From a virus, in the IMG/VR virus record IMGVR_UViG_3300047666_000818, positions 1 through 30,414 of that record: 30,414 nucleotides of DNA, one strand, 5' to 3'. Shown one piece after another: positions 8,401 through 15,061 of this stretch. Within the stretch, counting starts at the first letter, position 1. Every line of letters starts with the position of its first letter. The position numbers were made by a program, and so were the translations under genes. The notes under the pieces were generated by a model, which saw nothing but the letters and a program-made list of their open reading frames with translations, made no database searches and was not told the origin of the DNA.

Positions 8401-8687
8401 TCAACGGTGATGTTCAATATTTCCGCCGCAAATTCAATGGCTTCAGGGTAGTTCATGCCGCGCAGCTGCATCAAAAAGCTGATTCCATTGCCGCCCTTGC
8501 CGCTTGAAAAATCCTTGAAAATCCGTTTGGATGGCGAAACAGAAAAAGAAGGTGATTTTTCATTTGACCATGGAGAAAGGCCAACATAATTGGCTCCCTG
8601 TTTCTTCAGCTTCACACCGCAGTGTTCAACCATCTGAACAATGTCCATCTGATCAAAGACATCATCAATTGTTCTTTGTGAAATCAT
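5418..8687 (-). CDS. Fused DnaG-type primase and superfamily-3-like helicase
   Basis: 1089 aa, the replication enzyme of the phage. Residues 20-75 are the DnaG zinc-domain fold, but the zinc ligands are replaced: CPFH is SPWS and CFGC is DFSS, while NEKSPSFSV and GKGG remain. The RNA-polymerase core follows (about 140-220), then the TOPRIM domain with EGYFDV (261-266) and DGDKAG (305-310), whose acidic residues bind metal. A charged linker (about 420-455) leads to a C-terminal ATPase with Walker A GEKGSGKS (705-712) and Walker B NFFDEF (751-756). It would prime and unwind phage DNA. Its start overlaps the upstream gene by ATGA. The zinc-less first domain is, from memory, common in Bacteroidota DnaG. 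The helicase class is less certain than the primase. Confidence 0.92.
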   Translation of the reverse strand: MISQRTIDDVFDQMDIVQMVEHCGVKLKKQGANYVGLSPWSNEKSPSFSVSPSKRIFKDFSSGKGGNGISFLMQLRGMNYPEAIEFAAEILNITVEKDSFDDEKQSELVSKRDRMRLFIKASNKQWREQLGKNPQILEGLKERGVSEEDVVEWQLGYSPEEWQFITDMATESAMIDEGIATGIVGEKAKKRFDLYRNRITIPIEDNFGNIISFGGRSLEAKPMAKYINGKDSELYNKSKVLFGYHRAANAIMQVGKVFLTEGYFDVISFHRAGITNTVASCGTAITPEQLKLLKRSTDCISLVMDGDKAGIKAAMKTIPMVLGAGLTCEVVFFEDGADPDDFIRAGGSEDELNGLCQNAILWCIEKMADGGKDPVLVEKAIEVFCEHLVLIGSETTREWYMDQCAKLFSFVKKTNLKKDFERIKKDIEQKRKKQEVRKSRAVDGTERQMEDGAIPVPSGTEDFYDDFGFYITNKQFYFFTADDKAFSVSNFSMTPLFHIHSKQDDRRLIQLERIDGRTAVIDIPSTSLVSMTDFKKELIQIPGNFMFRSKFTNHHFMKVVMYIGETMPVVYNLSTLGQQPEGFFAFADGIVKEGVFEKIDDFGIVKHLDEFEAVDGEKKSEDKMYYLPAFSKMNKGIRADEDPYENERALQYRESNVSLSEYFTLFDLTFREEKSKLGIAFLVASCFRDLFITKHNFFPLLFCYGEKGSGKSEFALTLQNFFFHNQQPYDLNAGTDVGFYRRMARVKNVVNFFDEFNDQVDDKRFQSLKGAWNGLGREKGVMSRDNRTETSKVNSALCLCGQYISARDDNSLTSRSILIEFLSVNPEDRPDSQRDGYQKLKVAREEGVSSLVVEILKHRPRIKKELNTEFRRLQKELRTALKGSKTMDRLVDNYAALLTPLSILKKELPLPFTFQSLMKTALEKMRESNEVMVDSEGVGSYWQIVQNLVETRVLQPGRDYEIKNQHLPLKMDSGDEYRNTKGSKMLFFRYQRIHGEYLKEFYNQFKVRGIDQQSLKGYLKARPYFLGSIKSHRMNSDVRSSVFVINYDELENTGVFLHEQVSSEGKPEEVKPPELPLSEADKEDDKMPF

Positions 8688-8950
8688 GACCTTTCAGATG
8701 ATTTTATGTGCGTGTATATCAGATAGTTATATTTCAAAATCTTTTTCAATGCATGTTTAAAATCCAGATTTGAAGGTTCCGTGATTTCCAATCCGAATGC
8801 CTCATAAAGAAACCCGTGATTTTTGAAAATCAGCATGAAATCAAAACCAACCACTGTGATTTCAATCACTTCGGTTTTGTTTTGGTGTGATATATGATGA
8901 TGATCCAGGCGGAATTTGAAATTTCCGTCAGGCGTTTTGATGTTTTCCAT
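8684..8950 (-). CDS. Unknown small early protein
   Basis: 88 aa, no signal or membrane segment, a His-rich DHHHISH stretch near residues 16-22 and a helical C-terminal half. I do not recognise it. It begins about 20 nt after a strong terminator hairpin and ends in an ATGA overlap with the primase-helicase gene, so it is the first gene of the segment that depends on read-through of that terminator. A role in replication is suggested only by position. Real coding is supported by the tight coupling at both ends and by the lack of a competing frame. Confidence 0.65.
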   Translation of the reverse strand: MENIKTPDGNFKFRLDHHHISHQNKTEVIEITVVGFDFMLIFKNHGFLYEAFGLEITEPSNLDFKHALKKILKYNYLIYTHIKSSERS

Positions 8951-8971
8951 TGTTGCGAATTATTGAAGATG

Positions 8972-9007
8972 AAAAAAAAGCTGGCGGCGGTTTCTTCCAC
9001 CAGCTTT
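8972..9007 (-). terminator. Terminator inside the early operon
   Basis: An 11-bp stem (AAAGCTGGCGG / CCACCAGCTTT, one G-T pair) with a 9-nt loop, followed on the minus strand by eight Ts. It lies between the 161-aa gene and the primase segment. It would cut transcripts before the replication genes unless antitermination or a further promoter acts. Confidence 0.82.
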
Positions 9008-9072
9008 CGTGCACAGTCATTCAAGGTGAGGACCTAGGAAACCGAATTTGTCCACGTTAGGACATGCGTTTG

Positions 9073-9558
9073 CTACGCTGCTAAGTCAGCCTTTTGGCTG
9101 TTTAGTCTGTTGAGCATCTTCACGTTCATTGTGGCCATGTGGGAAATGAACTGAAGAATGTTTCGAAGCCTGGTTGTATAGGCGGATTTAGGGCGCCCGT
9201 AGTGGTCATTTTCGGAAGGTATTTTTTCCAGTAATTGACCAAAACAATCTTTGATTCTTTGGGGCAATTCATAGTATGTGTAAGGGGTGCCATAAGCCTC
9301 AACCATATAGCACCATAATTCATCACCACCGAATGTTTGAACGCTGCCGCCTCTTGAATAGGCCACAACGGTCATGAAGTCTTCCATCACCTGACACAAA
9401 TAATGATGACAGCCTGAAACAAGGCTGATTTTCGCCTGATCGCGGTCAACTGCTGGAATCACAATGTTGATTTTTTCGCCTCTGTACACAATTGCAATGC
9501 GTGCTTCATAGCCCGAATCTGTTTGCTCTATTGTTGGTGTGATTGAATAGCCTTCCAT
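9073..9558 (-). CDS. Unknown early phage protein
   Basis: 161 aa, soluble. The N-terminal half is beta-rich (YEARIAIVYRGEKINIVIPAV) and the C-terminal half helical and basic (RLRNILQFISHMATMNVKMLNRL). I do not recognise the family. It is the third gene of the early leftward operon, 7 nt after the 88-aa gene, and the last before the terminator at 8972-9007. An inner frame on the same strand (9126-9368) is a shadow. Its place directly behind the early promoter suggests a regulatory or host-takeover role, but nothing in the sequence shows that. Confidence 0.7.
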   Translation of the reverse strand: MEGYSITPTIEQTDSGYEARIAIVYRGEKINIVIPAVDRDQAKISLVSGCHHYLCQVMEDFMTVVAYSRGGSVQTFGGDELWCYMVEAYGTPYTYYELPQRIKDCFGQLLEKIPSENDHYGRPKSAYTTRLRNILQFISHMATMNVKMLNRLNSQKADLAA

Positions 9559-9565
9559 GATTTCA

Positions 9566-9832
9566 CTAGTTGTATTGATGTTTTAGAGCCAGATCAACGG
9601 CGTTAAAAGTTTGTGTGTATGTGTCAATGTTTCGATAGCAATCCATTCTTGATGCGAATGCATCTTCGCAATCACCGGTTTGTTCGAAGCTTTGCAAATT
9701 CATTTTCCAATTGCTGATTTTCACCTTTGATTTGATGCGCAGTTTCTTCAGTGTATTGGCTGTGAAATATTCTACTTTGTACCCGCTTTCAGTTTTGAAT
9801 ACTAGCGGAAGGAGTTGATTTGATGATTTCAT
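9566..9832 (-). CDS. Unknown small early protein
   Basis: 88 aa, basic in the middle (KKLRIKSKVKISNWK), without signal peptide, membrane segment or Cys motif. I do not recognise it. The only early in-frame ATG (9832) overlaps the upstream regulator gene by 44 nt, which is long but tolerated in this tightly packed operon. No second Met occurs until residue 44. The end is followed after 7 nt by the 161-aa gene. Membership of the early operon is certain; the function is unknown. Confidence 0.6.
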   Translation of the reverse strand: MKSSNQLLPLVFKTESGYKVEYFTANTLKKLRIKSKVKISNWKMNLQSFEQTGDCEDAFASRMDCYRNIDTYTQTFNAVDLALKHQYN

Positions 9833-10094
9833 GAAACTGTTTTGCGTTTACGATTTTCTTCAAATTTTCTTCTGTGTAGTGAAGCCCGAATTTGAGCGCG
9901 AAGAACTGCGCCGCAGCTTTTAGAAATGGCCTTTTTAGATGGTCTGTTTCTGCAACTGTTCGCCGCATGGTGCTTTCAGCAATTTCCAATTCATCCCTGA
10001 ATTCTTTCCGTGAATCCATATCCAGGGCCATGTATATTCGATAGATGACCGATTTGATGTTCGGCGGCCTCTCATTTTTGCGTTTCTTTGTCAT
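9789..10094 (-). CDS. Probable small DNA-binding regulator, first gene of the early operon
   Basis: 101 aa, strongly basic N-terminus (MTKKRKNERPP) then an all-helical stretch: MDSRKEFRDELEIAESTMRRTVAETDHLKRPFLKAAAQFF. The ELEIAESTMRRTV segment looks like a helix-turn-helix. It is divergent from the XRE-type regulator at 10197 with about 100 bp between them, the usual place for a Cro-like or early-activator gene. The best promoter of the window (10124-10154) drives it with a leader of about 20-25 nt. The HTH call is by appearance only. Confidence 0.65.
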   Translation of the reverse strand: MTKKRKNERPPNIKSVIYRIYMALDMDSRKEFRDELEIAESTMRRTVAETDHLKRPFLKAAAQFFALKFGLHYTEENLKKIVNAKQFHEIIKSTPSASIQN

Positions 10095-10123
10095 AGTTAT
10101 CAGTTGTGCTCACATTGAGAACA

Positions 10124-10154
10124 TAAATGTATCCTAAAGGGTTACAAATGCAAA
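10124..10154 (-). promoter_or_regulatory. Early leftward promoter, Bacteroidota type
   Basis: On the minus strand TTTG (10154-10151), a spacer of exactly 19 nt, then TACATTTA (10131-10124), a 7/8 match to TAnnTTTG. Transcription should start near 10118, some 24 nt before the ATG at 10094. It lies in the intergenic region shared with the divergent XRE regulator, so repression by that protein is likely. Confidence 0.65.
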
Positions 10155-10196
10155 CCAAAAGTGCGCAGACTTATTAACAATCATATATTGAAAACC

Positions 10197-10532
10197 ATGG
10201 AGATTCAAAAAATCCACGTTGGTCAGTGCGTGAAAAAATCACTGGCAAAACATCCAAACGTTAGTGTTATAACACTTGCAGATCATTTCGGCATGTCGCG
10301 AAACAGTGTGTACAAGATTTTCAAGGCGGAAGACGTTCATTTGAAAAAGCTGCTGAAAATTGCTGATCATTTAGGGGTGACGATCGAAGCCATCCTTGAA
10401 GTGGAAAAGCTTCAGCAGATCAAGGTGACGCCGGGCGAAAAATCAACGGTTTCGAATTTAGAAGATGTGAACCAAAGGTTGACAGGAATTGAAGGAATGC
10501 TTGAAAAAATTCTTTCGTCAACGGCTAGTTAG
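10197..10532 (+). CDS. XRE-type HTH regulator, probable lysogeny repressor
   Basis: 111 aa from the ATG at 10197 (a GTG at 10161 would add 12 residues; the ATG follows an A-rich AAAACC tract and begins at the family's usual point). A helix-turn-helix covers about residues 24-55: VITLADHFGMSRNSVYKIFKAEDVHLKKLLKIADHLGV, the Cro/CI fold. The C-terminal part (DVNQRLTGIEGMLEKIL) is a short coiled coil suited to dimerisation. It lacks a peptidase domain, so it is not a LexA/CI-type self-cleaving repressor. It is on the plus strand next to the integrase and divergent from the early operon, the standard position of a prophage repressor. Its own promoter is not clear. Confidence 0.8.
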   Translation: MEIQKIHVGQCVKKSLAKHPNVSVITLADHFGMSRNSVYKIFKAEDVHLKKLLKIADHLGVTIEAILEVEKLQQIKVTPGEKSTVSNLEDVNQRLTGIEGMLEKILSSTAS

Positions 10533-10578
10533 TGCCGCCCTTGTATAGTGCGGCGGGTGTTTCACGGTTTTGGAACAT

Positions 10579-10599
10579 GAGACAGTAACGAGACAAAAC
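10579..10599 (+). repeat. 21-bp direct repeat, copy 1 (possible integrase arm site)
   Basis: It contains GTAACGAGACAAAAC and is identical over 21 bp to 10752-10772. The 9-bp end AGACAAAAC also occurs inverted at 10653-10661. Confidence 0.8.
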
Positions 10600-10660
10600 G
10601 CGCTATTCTTTACCGTAATTCGCTTGCTAACACTCTAAAAAACAACGTATTGGTTTTGTC

Positions 10661-10691
10661 TGTTAATGAGTTGGACAACGTCTCATTAACA
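10661..10691. repeat. Interrupted palindrome TGTTAATGAG-N11-CTCATTAACA
   Basis: Perfect 10-bp arms and an 11-nt centre (TTGGACAACGT). The size fits a tyrosine-recombinase core site, two inverted binding arms around a short crossover region, lying between the two 21-bp direct repeats. It could instead be an operator of the integrase gene. Confidence 0.6.
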
Positions 10692-10751
10692 TTTTATTCC
10701 GTCTGAAACACTTATCATTGCTACGAAACAGCGTGCACAGTTGTTCGAAGC

Positions 10752-10772
10752 GAGACAGTAACGAGACAAAAC
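10752..10772 (+). repeat. 21-bp direct repeat, copy 2 (possible integrase arm site)
   Basis: Identical over 21 bp to 10579-10599. It lies 28 nt before the integrase ATG. The segment 10764-10775 is the exact inverse of 10650-10661. Confidence 0.8.
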
Positions 10773-10800
10773 CAATTTTTTCACCTCTTACTTCTTCGAA

Positions 10801-11934
10801 ATGATTCACATTAATTACCGCCTTGCCGTGTTCAGCAATGGCAAGGATAAACACGTGTTTTACTATGTACTAAATCCGGCGAAAGGAAAATTGCAACGCG
10901 TCAAAATCCGACTGAATGGCAGGAAAATGTCTGCCAGATACAGAAAAATTAACGCCCAGAACATCATCAATGACATCAACAAAAAATTAATTTCTGGATG
11001 GAATCCCTTCATTCATATGGACGAAGTGCGCAAGTATGTAACAATCAAAGAAGCATTCGAATCAATGATGCGCGAAAAAGAAAAGGATTTAAGGCCCGCA
11101 AGCATTCGCATATACAAACATTATATTGTTAAAATAGGCGGTTACCTGGAATCAATCAAGGATGGCGGAATGTGGGTTTCAAGCTTTTCGCGAATGGATG
11201 CCGTTCGATTAATGGACCACATATCACAGAACAAATCCTTTGCGGCGCGATCCTACAACAGCGCAATTGGTGTTTTCCGCGCCTTCTGGAATTGGCTGAT
11301 GGAAAAAGGCTACACCGAAAAGAACCCTTTCACACACATTTCAAGGCGAAAACAGCCACCAAAAAACCGCATGATAATTCCTGAACATACCAGGATAACA
11401 ATTGAAAAACATCTTTCACGAACAGATCCTTCATTTTTGATGGTTTGCAAACTGCTCTTTTCGTGCTTCATACGCCCGAATGAAATCACACATTTGAAGG
11501 TGCGCAACTTTGACTTTGAAAATTCAACAATCTTCATTTCTTCCACCTTCGCGAAAAACCACAGTGACCGATTTGTGACCATGCCAAACACATTTGCTGA
11601 AGAATTAAAAAATTATATCAGCGAAAAAAAGTGCCCGCAAAACAGCTACCTGTTCGGTCCTGGTAAAATCTTCAACCCAAGCACAAAACAATGTGATCCG
11701 CAGCGGTTTCGTGAACGTTGGTCAGATATGCGCGAAGCACTTTCATTGCCGCCGCAGTTTAAATTCTATTCATTGAAAGATTCTGGCATTGTGGACCTAT
11801 TAAATAGTGGAGTGCCGCCGCAGGATGTAGTCAGACAAGCCCGCCTTTCAGGTCTTCAGATGCTTTCCGTTTATGCAATCCACGTTGATGAAAATGTGAT
11901 TGATCAAATTCTAAAGCATGGAAAATCCTTTTAG
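10801..11934 (+). CDS. int: Phage integrase, tyrosine recombinase with altered catalytic residues
   Basis: 377 aa with the normal layout: beta-rich arm-binding N-terminus (to about 70), SAM-like core-binding domain (about 80-170, TIKEAFESMM to FWNWLMEKGY), then the catalytic domain. The first Arg is R225 (SCFIRPNEITHL), Lys K252 is on the beta-hairpin, and the nucleophile is Tyr358 (SVYAIHV). Box II is unusual: instead of HxLR the sequence is YSLK (Y323, K326), and the usual LGH is ARLSG. Related Bacteroidota integrases with YSWK/YSLK are known to me from memory, so this may be a lineage trait, not decay. It would integrate and excise the phage at an attP probably in 10533-10800. Its TAG shares bases with the TAA of the convergent tape-measure gene. 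Confidence 0.9.
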   Translation: MIHINYRLAVFSNGKDKHVFYYVLNPAKGKLQRVKIRLNGRKMSARYRKINAQNIINDINKKLISGWNPFIHMDEVRKYVTIKEAFESMMREKEKDLRPASIRIYKHYIVKIGGYLESIKDGGMWVSSFSRMDAVRLMDHISQNKSFAARSYNSAIGVFRAFWNWLMEKGYTEKNPFTHISRRKQPPKNRMIIPEHTRITIEKHLSRTDPSFLMVCKLLFSCFIRPNEITHLKVRNFDFENSTIFISSTFAKNHSDRFVTMPNTFAEELKNYISEKKCPQNSYLFGPGKIFNPSTKQCDPQRFRERWSDMREALSLPPQFKFYSLKDSGIVDLLNSGVPPQDVVRQARLSGLQMLSVYAIHVDENVIDQILKHGKSF

Positions 11935-14633
11935 GCCCTAATGTTTGCGATTTTCTTCACAGTGTTTTGCCGATGGTCTGCATCTTCAATTTGGCTGTAT
12001 TTCATCACAACGGTGAATTCACGGTTCCATTTGTTGAAATCGCGTCTTAAACCGCCGATTTCCTGAAGTGCTAGTGTTAATGCTTCCGATTCAGTTGGCC
12101 CGCCTTGGTTTTCTGATTCTTCAAACATTCCGCCCTTTTCCCACTTCATGAATTTGTTGTGACCTTGAAAATCAAATTCCTGAATGCCGCCACTATTTAT
12201 GGCCCGCAGCAATGGCAGTGTTTGCGCATTCACTCTGTTTTTTCGGATAATGAATTCGCCCTGTTCTATTTCCCCAATCTTCGCGCCCGTGTTCGGGTCC
12301 AAAATAGGATTTCCCCCGTTCGCGTGGCTTCTGCCTGAAAGCGGGTTGTAAGTTCCGCCGCTTTCGTACTTCTGCGAATTGATCACCGCGATTTGCGCCG
12401 CCGTTTGTGCAATGATTGCCGGAATAGCGAAAGGAGAAAGCACCCCCGTTTGCGCTGTCACTTTTGTCACCGCCAATGCGCCATTTACAATGGCCTGTGC
12501 TGTGTCGAGCGCTTGTTTTTTCTTGAATGCTTTCTTTGCAATGGCTTCACGCTGCTTTTCAAATTCAGCTTCAGAAATCAATCCTTGATCTTTCTTTATT
12601 TGAAGGCTTTGAATTTCTCGCTGTTCATTCTGCGCAATTTGTCCAGCTATAATTGTGCCAGCAGTATTTGCGGCCAATTGCCACATTTCATTTTTAAAAT
12701 CCTGCAGCTGCCTTTCTTTGTCAAGATCCAGCGCCTGTTGCTTATCGCGTGCCTCTTTATTTTGTGCTGCTACATTATCAAGGAATTCTTGGTTCATATC
12801 CAAACGCGCCGCATTTATTAGCGCTTCAGTTTGCAAAAGATCACCTTCTGCAAAATTATCTTCACCTTCAATTCTTTCAATGGTCTTCATCATAACGCGT
12901 TCACCGCCGCCAGTAGGATCACCATTTTCTTCATCTTTATCATCTTTATCATCAACAACATCAACTGAAGAACTATCATCAACAACAGGTTTCACAGTAA
13001 AAATCCCGTCGAAATTAGCAGCAATTTTTTCTTTGTATTTATCAACGTCCGCTTTCACAACGGGAAGCGGTATGAACGCGCCTTTTATTTTAACGCCGGG
13101 CATTTTATTTATTAGACTAGCAATACCATTGTACCAAACACCAAAATTATTCACTATTTCAACCAGATTTTGCCTTGTTACCTGACGAAGAAAGATGATT
13201 GTATCAATGAACGACGTTAACGCCGCGATAACCAATTTGATTGGCGTAGTCATAGCCCGAAAACTGAGCCGCATAATATCTATCATTTCAATTCCATCTG
13301 TATTCACATCAACAAAACTGAATAGTTCAGTGACTAGTTCAGAAATCGAATCATACAAATCACCAAATAGTGAACCCATTTCTGACAAGAATTCACCGAA
13401 AACAGTTAAATAATCACCAACATGATCAACCAGGAAAACAATGATCCCTTCACCATCTGAGAATTTAAGAATAATCGCATCCCATTTGGCTGAAAGTCGG
13501 CCCATTGCTGAATCAAGATTGTCTGTATTTGTTGCCTGCTGTTCATAGGCTGTGTTGGTTCCTGTCACTGCCTCTGTTAATTCGTCAATCCTGCCAACGT
13601 TTTGTGCTAAAATCTGCGCCGCAACAACATTTTCTTTCCCGAATTTATCCGTCAATGCAACAGAATCATTCATGATTGGTTCCATGTTGGCCAGGGCCTT
13701 GTTCATATCGAATTGGCCATCAGTATAGTTCCCAACGTCTTTTTGAAGTTCCAAAAGAATGTTTCTGAAATTTGTTCCAGCCGTTGACGCTTGCGGAATT
13801 CCCTTTTCACCAAGCGTTTCCATGATTGCAATCTGTTGTTCAATTTCAATGTTTGCTGATTTCGCAGCTGGCCCAACTTTTTCAAGCGCATCAGAAAGAA
13901 AGCCAACGGGTTTTGCTCCTTTCTGCGATCCCGCCGCCAGTGCGTTGATATACCTTTCAGCTTGCGCGGTTTCAGCGCTATTTGCGGCCATTATGTTTGT
14001 CAAAGAAGCAACCGTTGGCCCTAATTCATCTTTTGTGGCCTGTGAAAGAACAATTGCTTTCTGTGTGAAATCAGTCAAAGCAGCGCTGTTTTGAAGCAAC
14101 TGGGGCCGCGCAGAACCGACAAGTTTGTAGGCGTCAACAATGGCCACCGCCGACATTCCAACCGCTGCACTGGTTTCAAGCGCTTTTGCTTTGTACTTGG
14201 TTATTTCATCACCGTTGGCGCCTGTGATAGCCTGCAATTCATCCAGTGCAACGTTGAATTCACGCGCCTTTTGAACGCCAGAAACAAACCCGCCAATCAG
14301 CGCACCAATGCCCGCCGCCGCTAACCCAACAGGACTAACAAGCGCACCAAGTGAAGATTTCAACCCGCCGCCCAGCATAGAGCCAAAACCGCCCGCGCCC
14401 TTTGTTGCGCCCCTATATTCATTTTTCACACCTCGTATTTGTGCGCGGTGCTGATCAAGAATGCCTTTTGTCCTGGCTAATTCAGCAACCTTTCTTTTAT
14501 ATTTATCAGTTCCAATTTGAAGGCCGTTCAACTCTTTACGCTGCGAACGGTAAGATCTGTTTATTGATGCAATTGTGTTGGTGACTTCTTTTCCATTGAT
14601 GACAATGGTGACGTTCCTTTTCTCTTCTGACAT
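11931..14633 (-). CDS. Tail tape measure protein
   Basis: 900 aa. The N-terminal region (MSEEKRNVTIVINGKEV, then a charged coiled coil to about 75) is followed by a glycine-rich hydrophobic segment (GGFGSMLGGGLKSSLGALVSPVGLAAAGIGALIGG) and by the TP901-type tape-measure domain: AREFNVALDELQAITGANGDEI, MSAVAIVDAYKLVGSARPQL, and GIPQASTAGTNFRNILLEL. A central hydrophobic segment (about 400-520), an acidic linker (DDKDDKDEENGDPTGGG) and a long coiled coil (about 640-720) follow. It sets tail length; 900 residues imply a tail somewhat over 100 nm by the usual rule, consistent with a siphovirus. It lies downstream of the distal-tail and hub-like genes, opposite to the usual order. The stop overlaps that of the convergent integrase. 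Confidence 0.92.
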   Translation of the reverse strand: MSEEKRNVTIVINGKEVTNTIASINRSYRSQRKELNGLQIGTDKYKRKVAELARTKGILDQHRAQIRGVKNEYRGATKGAGGFGSMLGGGLKSSLGALVSPVGLAAAGIGALIGGFVSGVQKAREFNVALDELQAITGANGDEITKYKAKALETSAAVGMSAVAIVDAYKLVGSARPQLLQNSAALTDFTQKAIVLSQATKDELGPTVASLTNIMAANSAETAQAERYINALAAGSQKGAKPVGFLSDALEKVGPAAKSANIEIEQQIAIMETLGEKGIPQASTAGTNFRNILLELQKDVGNYTDGQFDMNKALANMEPIMNDSVALTDKFGKENVVAAQILAQNVGRIDELTEAVTGTNTAYEQQATNTDNLDSAMGRLSAKWDAIILKFSDGEGIIVFLVDHVGDYLTVFGEFLSEMGSLFGDLYDSISELVTELFSFVDVNTDGIEMIDIMRLSFRAMTTPIKLVIAALTSFIDTIIFLRQVTRQNLVEIVNNFGVWYNGIASLINKMPGVKIKGAFIPLPVVKADVDKYKEKIAANFDGIFTVKPVVDDSSSVDVVDDKDDKDEENGDPTGGGERVMMKTIERIEGEDNFAEGDLLQTEALINAARLDMNQEFLDNVAAQNKEARDKQQALDLDKERQLQDFKNEMWQLAANTAGTIIAGQIAQNEQREIQSLQIKKDQGLISEAEFEKQREAIAKKAFKKKQALDTAQAIVNGALAVTKVTAQTGVLSPFAIPAIIAQTAAQIAVINSQKYESGGTYNPLSGRSHANGGNPILDPNTGAKIGEIEQGEFIIRKNRVNAQTLPLLRAINSGGIQEFDFQGHNKFMKWEKGGMFEESENQGGPTESEALTLALQEIGGLRRDFNKWNREFTVVMKYSQIEDADHRQNTVKKIANIRA

Positions 14634-14683
14634 GAAAAATGCTTTGAAACAAAAATGCTTTCAAATCAGCACCGAAAAAAGGA

Positions 14684-15061
14684 CTATTTCAGCACGTTGC
14701 GAACTGACACATCAGCACAAATTTCATTGGCTTTGTCTGCTATTTTACCAATATGCCTTTCGTGTGCTAAATCTAGGAACCCGGAACCAGGTAATGTTCT
14801 CATATATCCATTCGGGCGCCTGGAATCCCCTAAATACTTTTTGCGTTCATGGCCACGGTTCAAAATATAGGATTGGCGCATTGATTTAAACCGAATCAAA
14901 CCCCAGCCATCAGCATCAACCTTTATTGATGGCGAAAATCCACGCGCCAATTTCCCTGATCTTTTTTTATAGATTGATCGCGCACTAGCACGAAAATCAT
15001 CACGCAGATCATTCACTTCAGGTTTCAGCCCAATTTCAAGCTTTGTTGCTAAATCAATCAT
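14684..15061 (-). CDS. HK97gp10-like / tail completion candidate
   Basis: 125 aa, basic, no membrane segment. The pattern of an N-terminal amphipathic helix (VNDLRDDFRASARSIYKK), a beta-hairpin region (IKVDADGWGLIRFK), and a C-terminal region with GSGFLDLAHERHIGKIADKANEI resembles the HK97 gp10 / tail-completion family, whose members join head and tail. Placement between the hub-like gene (ATGA overlap upstream) and the tape measure supports a tail-assembly role. The family assignment is tentative; a different minor tail function is possible. Confidence 0.6.
   Translation of the reverse strand: MIDLATKLEIGLKPEVNDLRDDFRASARSIYKKRSGKLARGFSPSIKVDADGWGLIRFKSMRQSYILNRGHERKKYLGDSRRPNGYMRTLPGSGFLDLAHERHIGKIADKANEICADVSVRNVLK

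Larger units (their letters stand above)
10533..10800. other. Gene-free probable attP region upstream of the integrase
   Basis: 268 bp without a gene. It opens with a weak GC hairpin (GCCGC 10534-10538 / GCGGC 10550-10554). It carries a 21-bp perfect direct repeat (10579-10599 and 10752-10772), a 12-bp inverted partner of the second copy (10650-10661 with 10764-10775), and a 10-bp inverted repeat with an 11-nt spacer (10661-10670 / 10682-10691). This is what arm-type and core-type integrase sites look like, and the region abuts the integrase gene. The actual crossover core cannot be assigned without an attL/attR comparison. Confidence 0.6.

Noticed and set aside
10184-10191. TATATTGA as the -7 box of the XRE regulator gene
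   Set aside because: It matches only 6 of 8 positions and has no TTTG at the -33 distance.
12655-13185. 176-aa plus-strand frame inside the tape-measure gene
   Set aside because: Ser/Thr-rich antisense shadow of a gene with clear tape-measure motifs.
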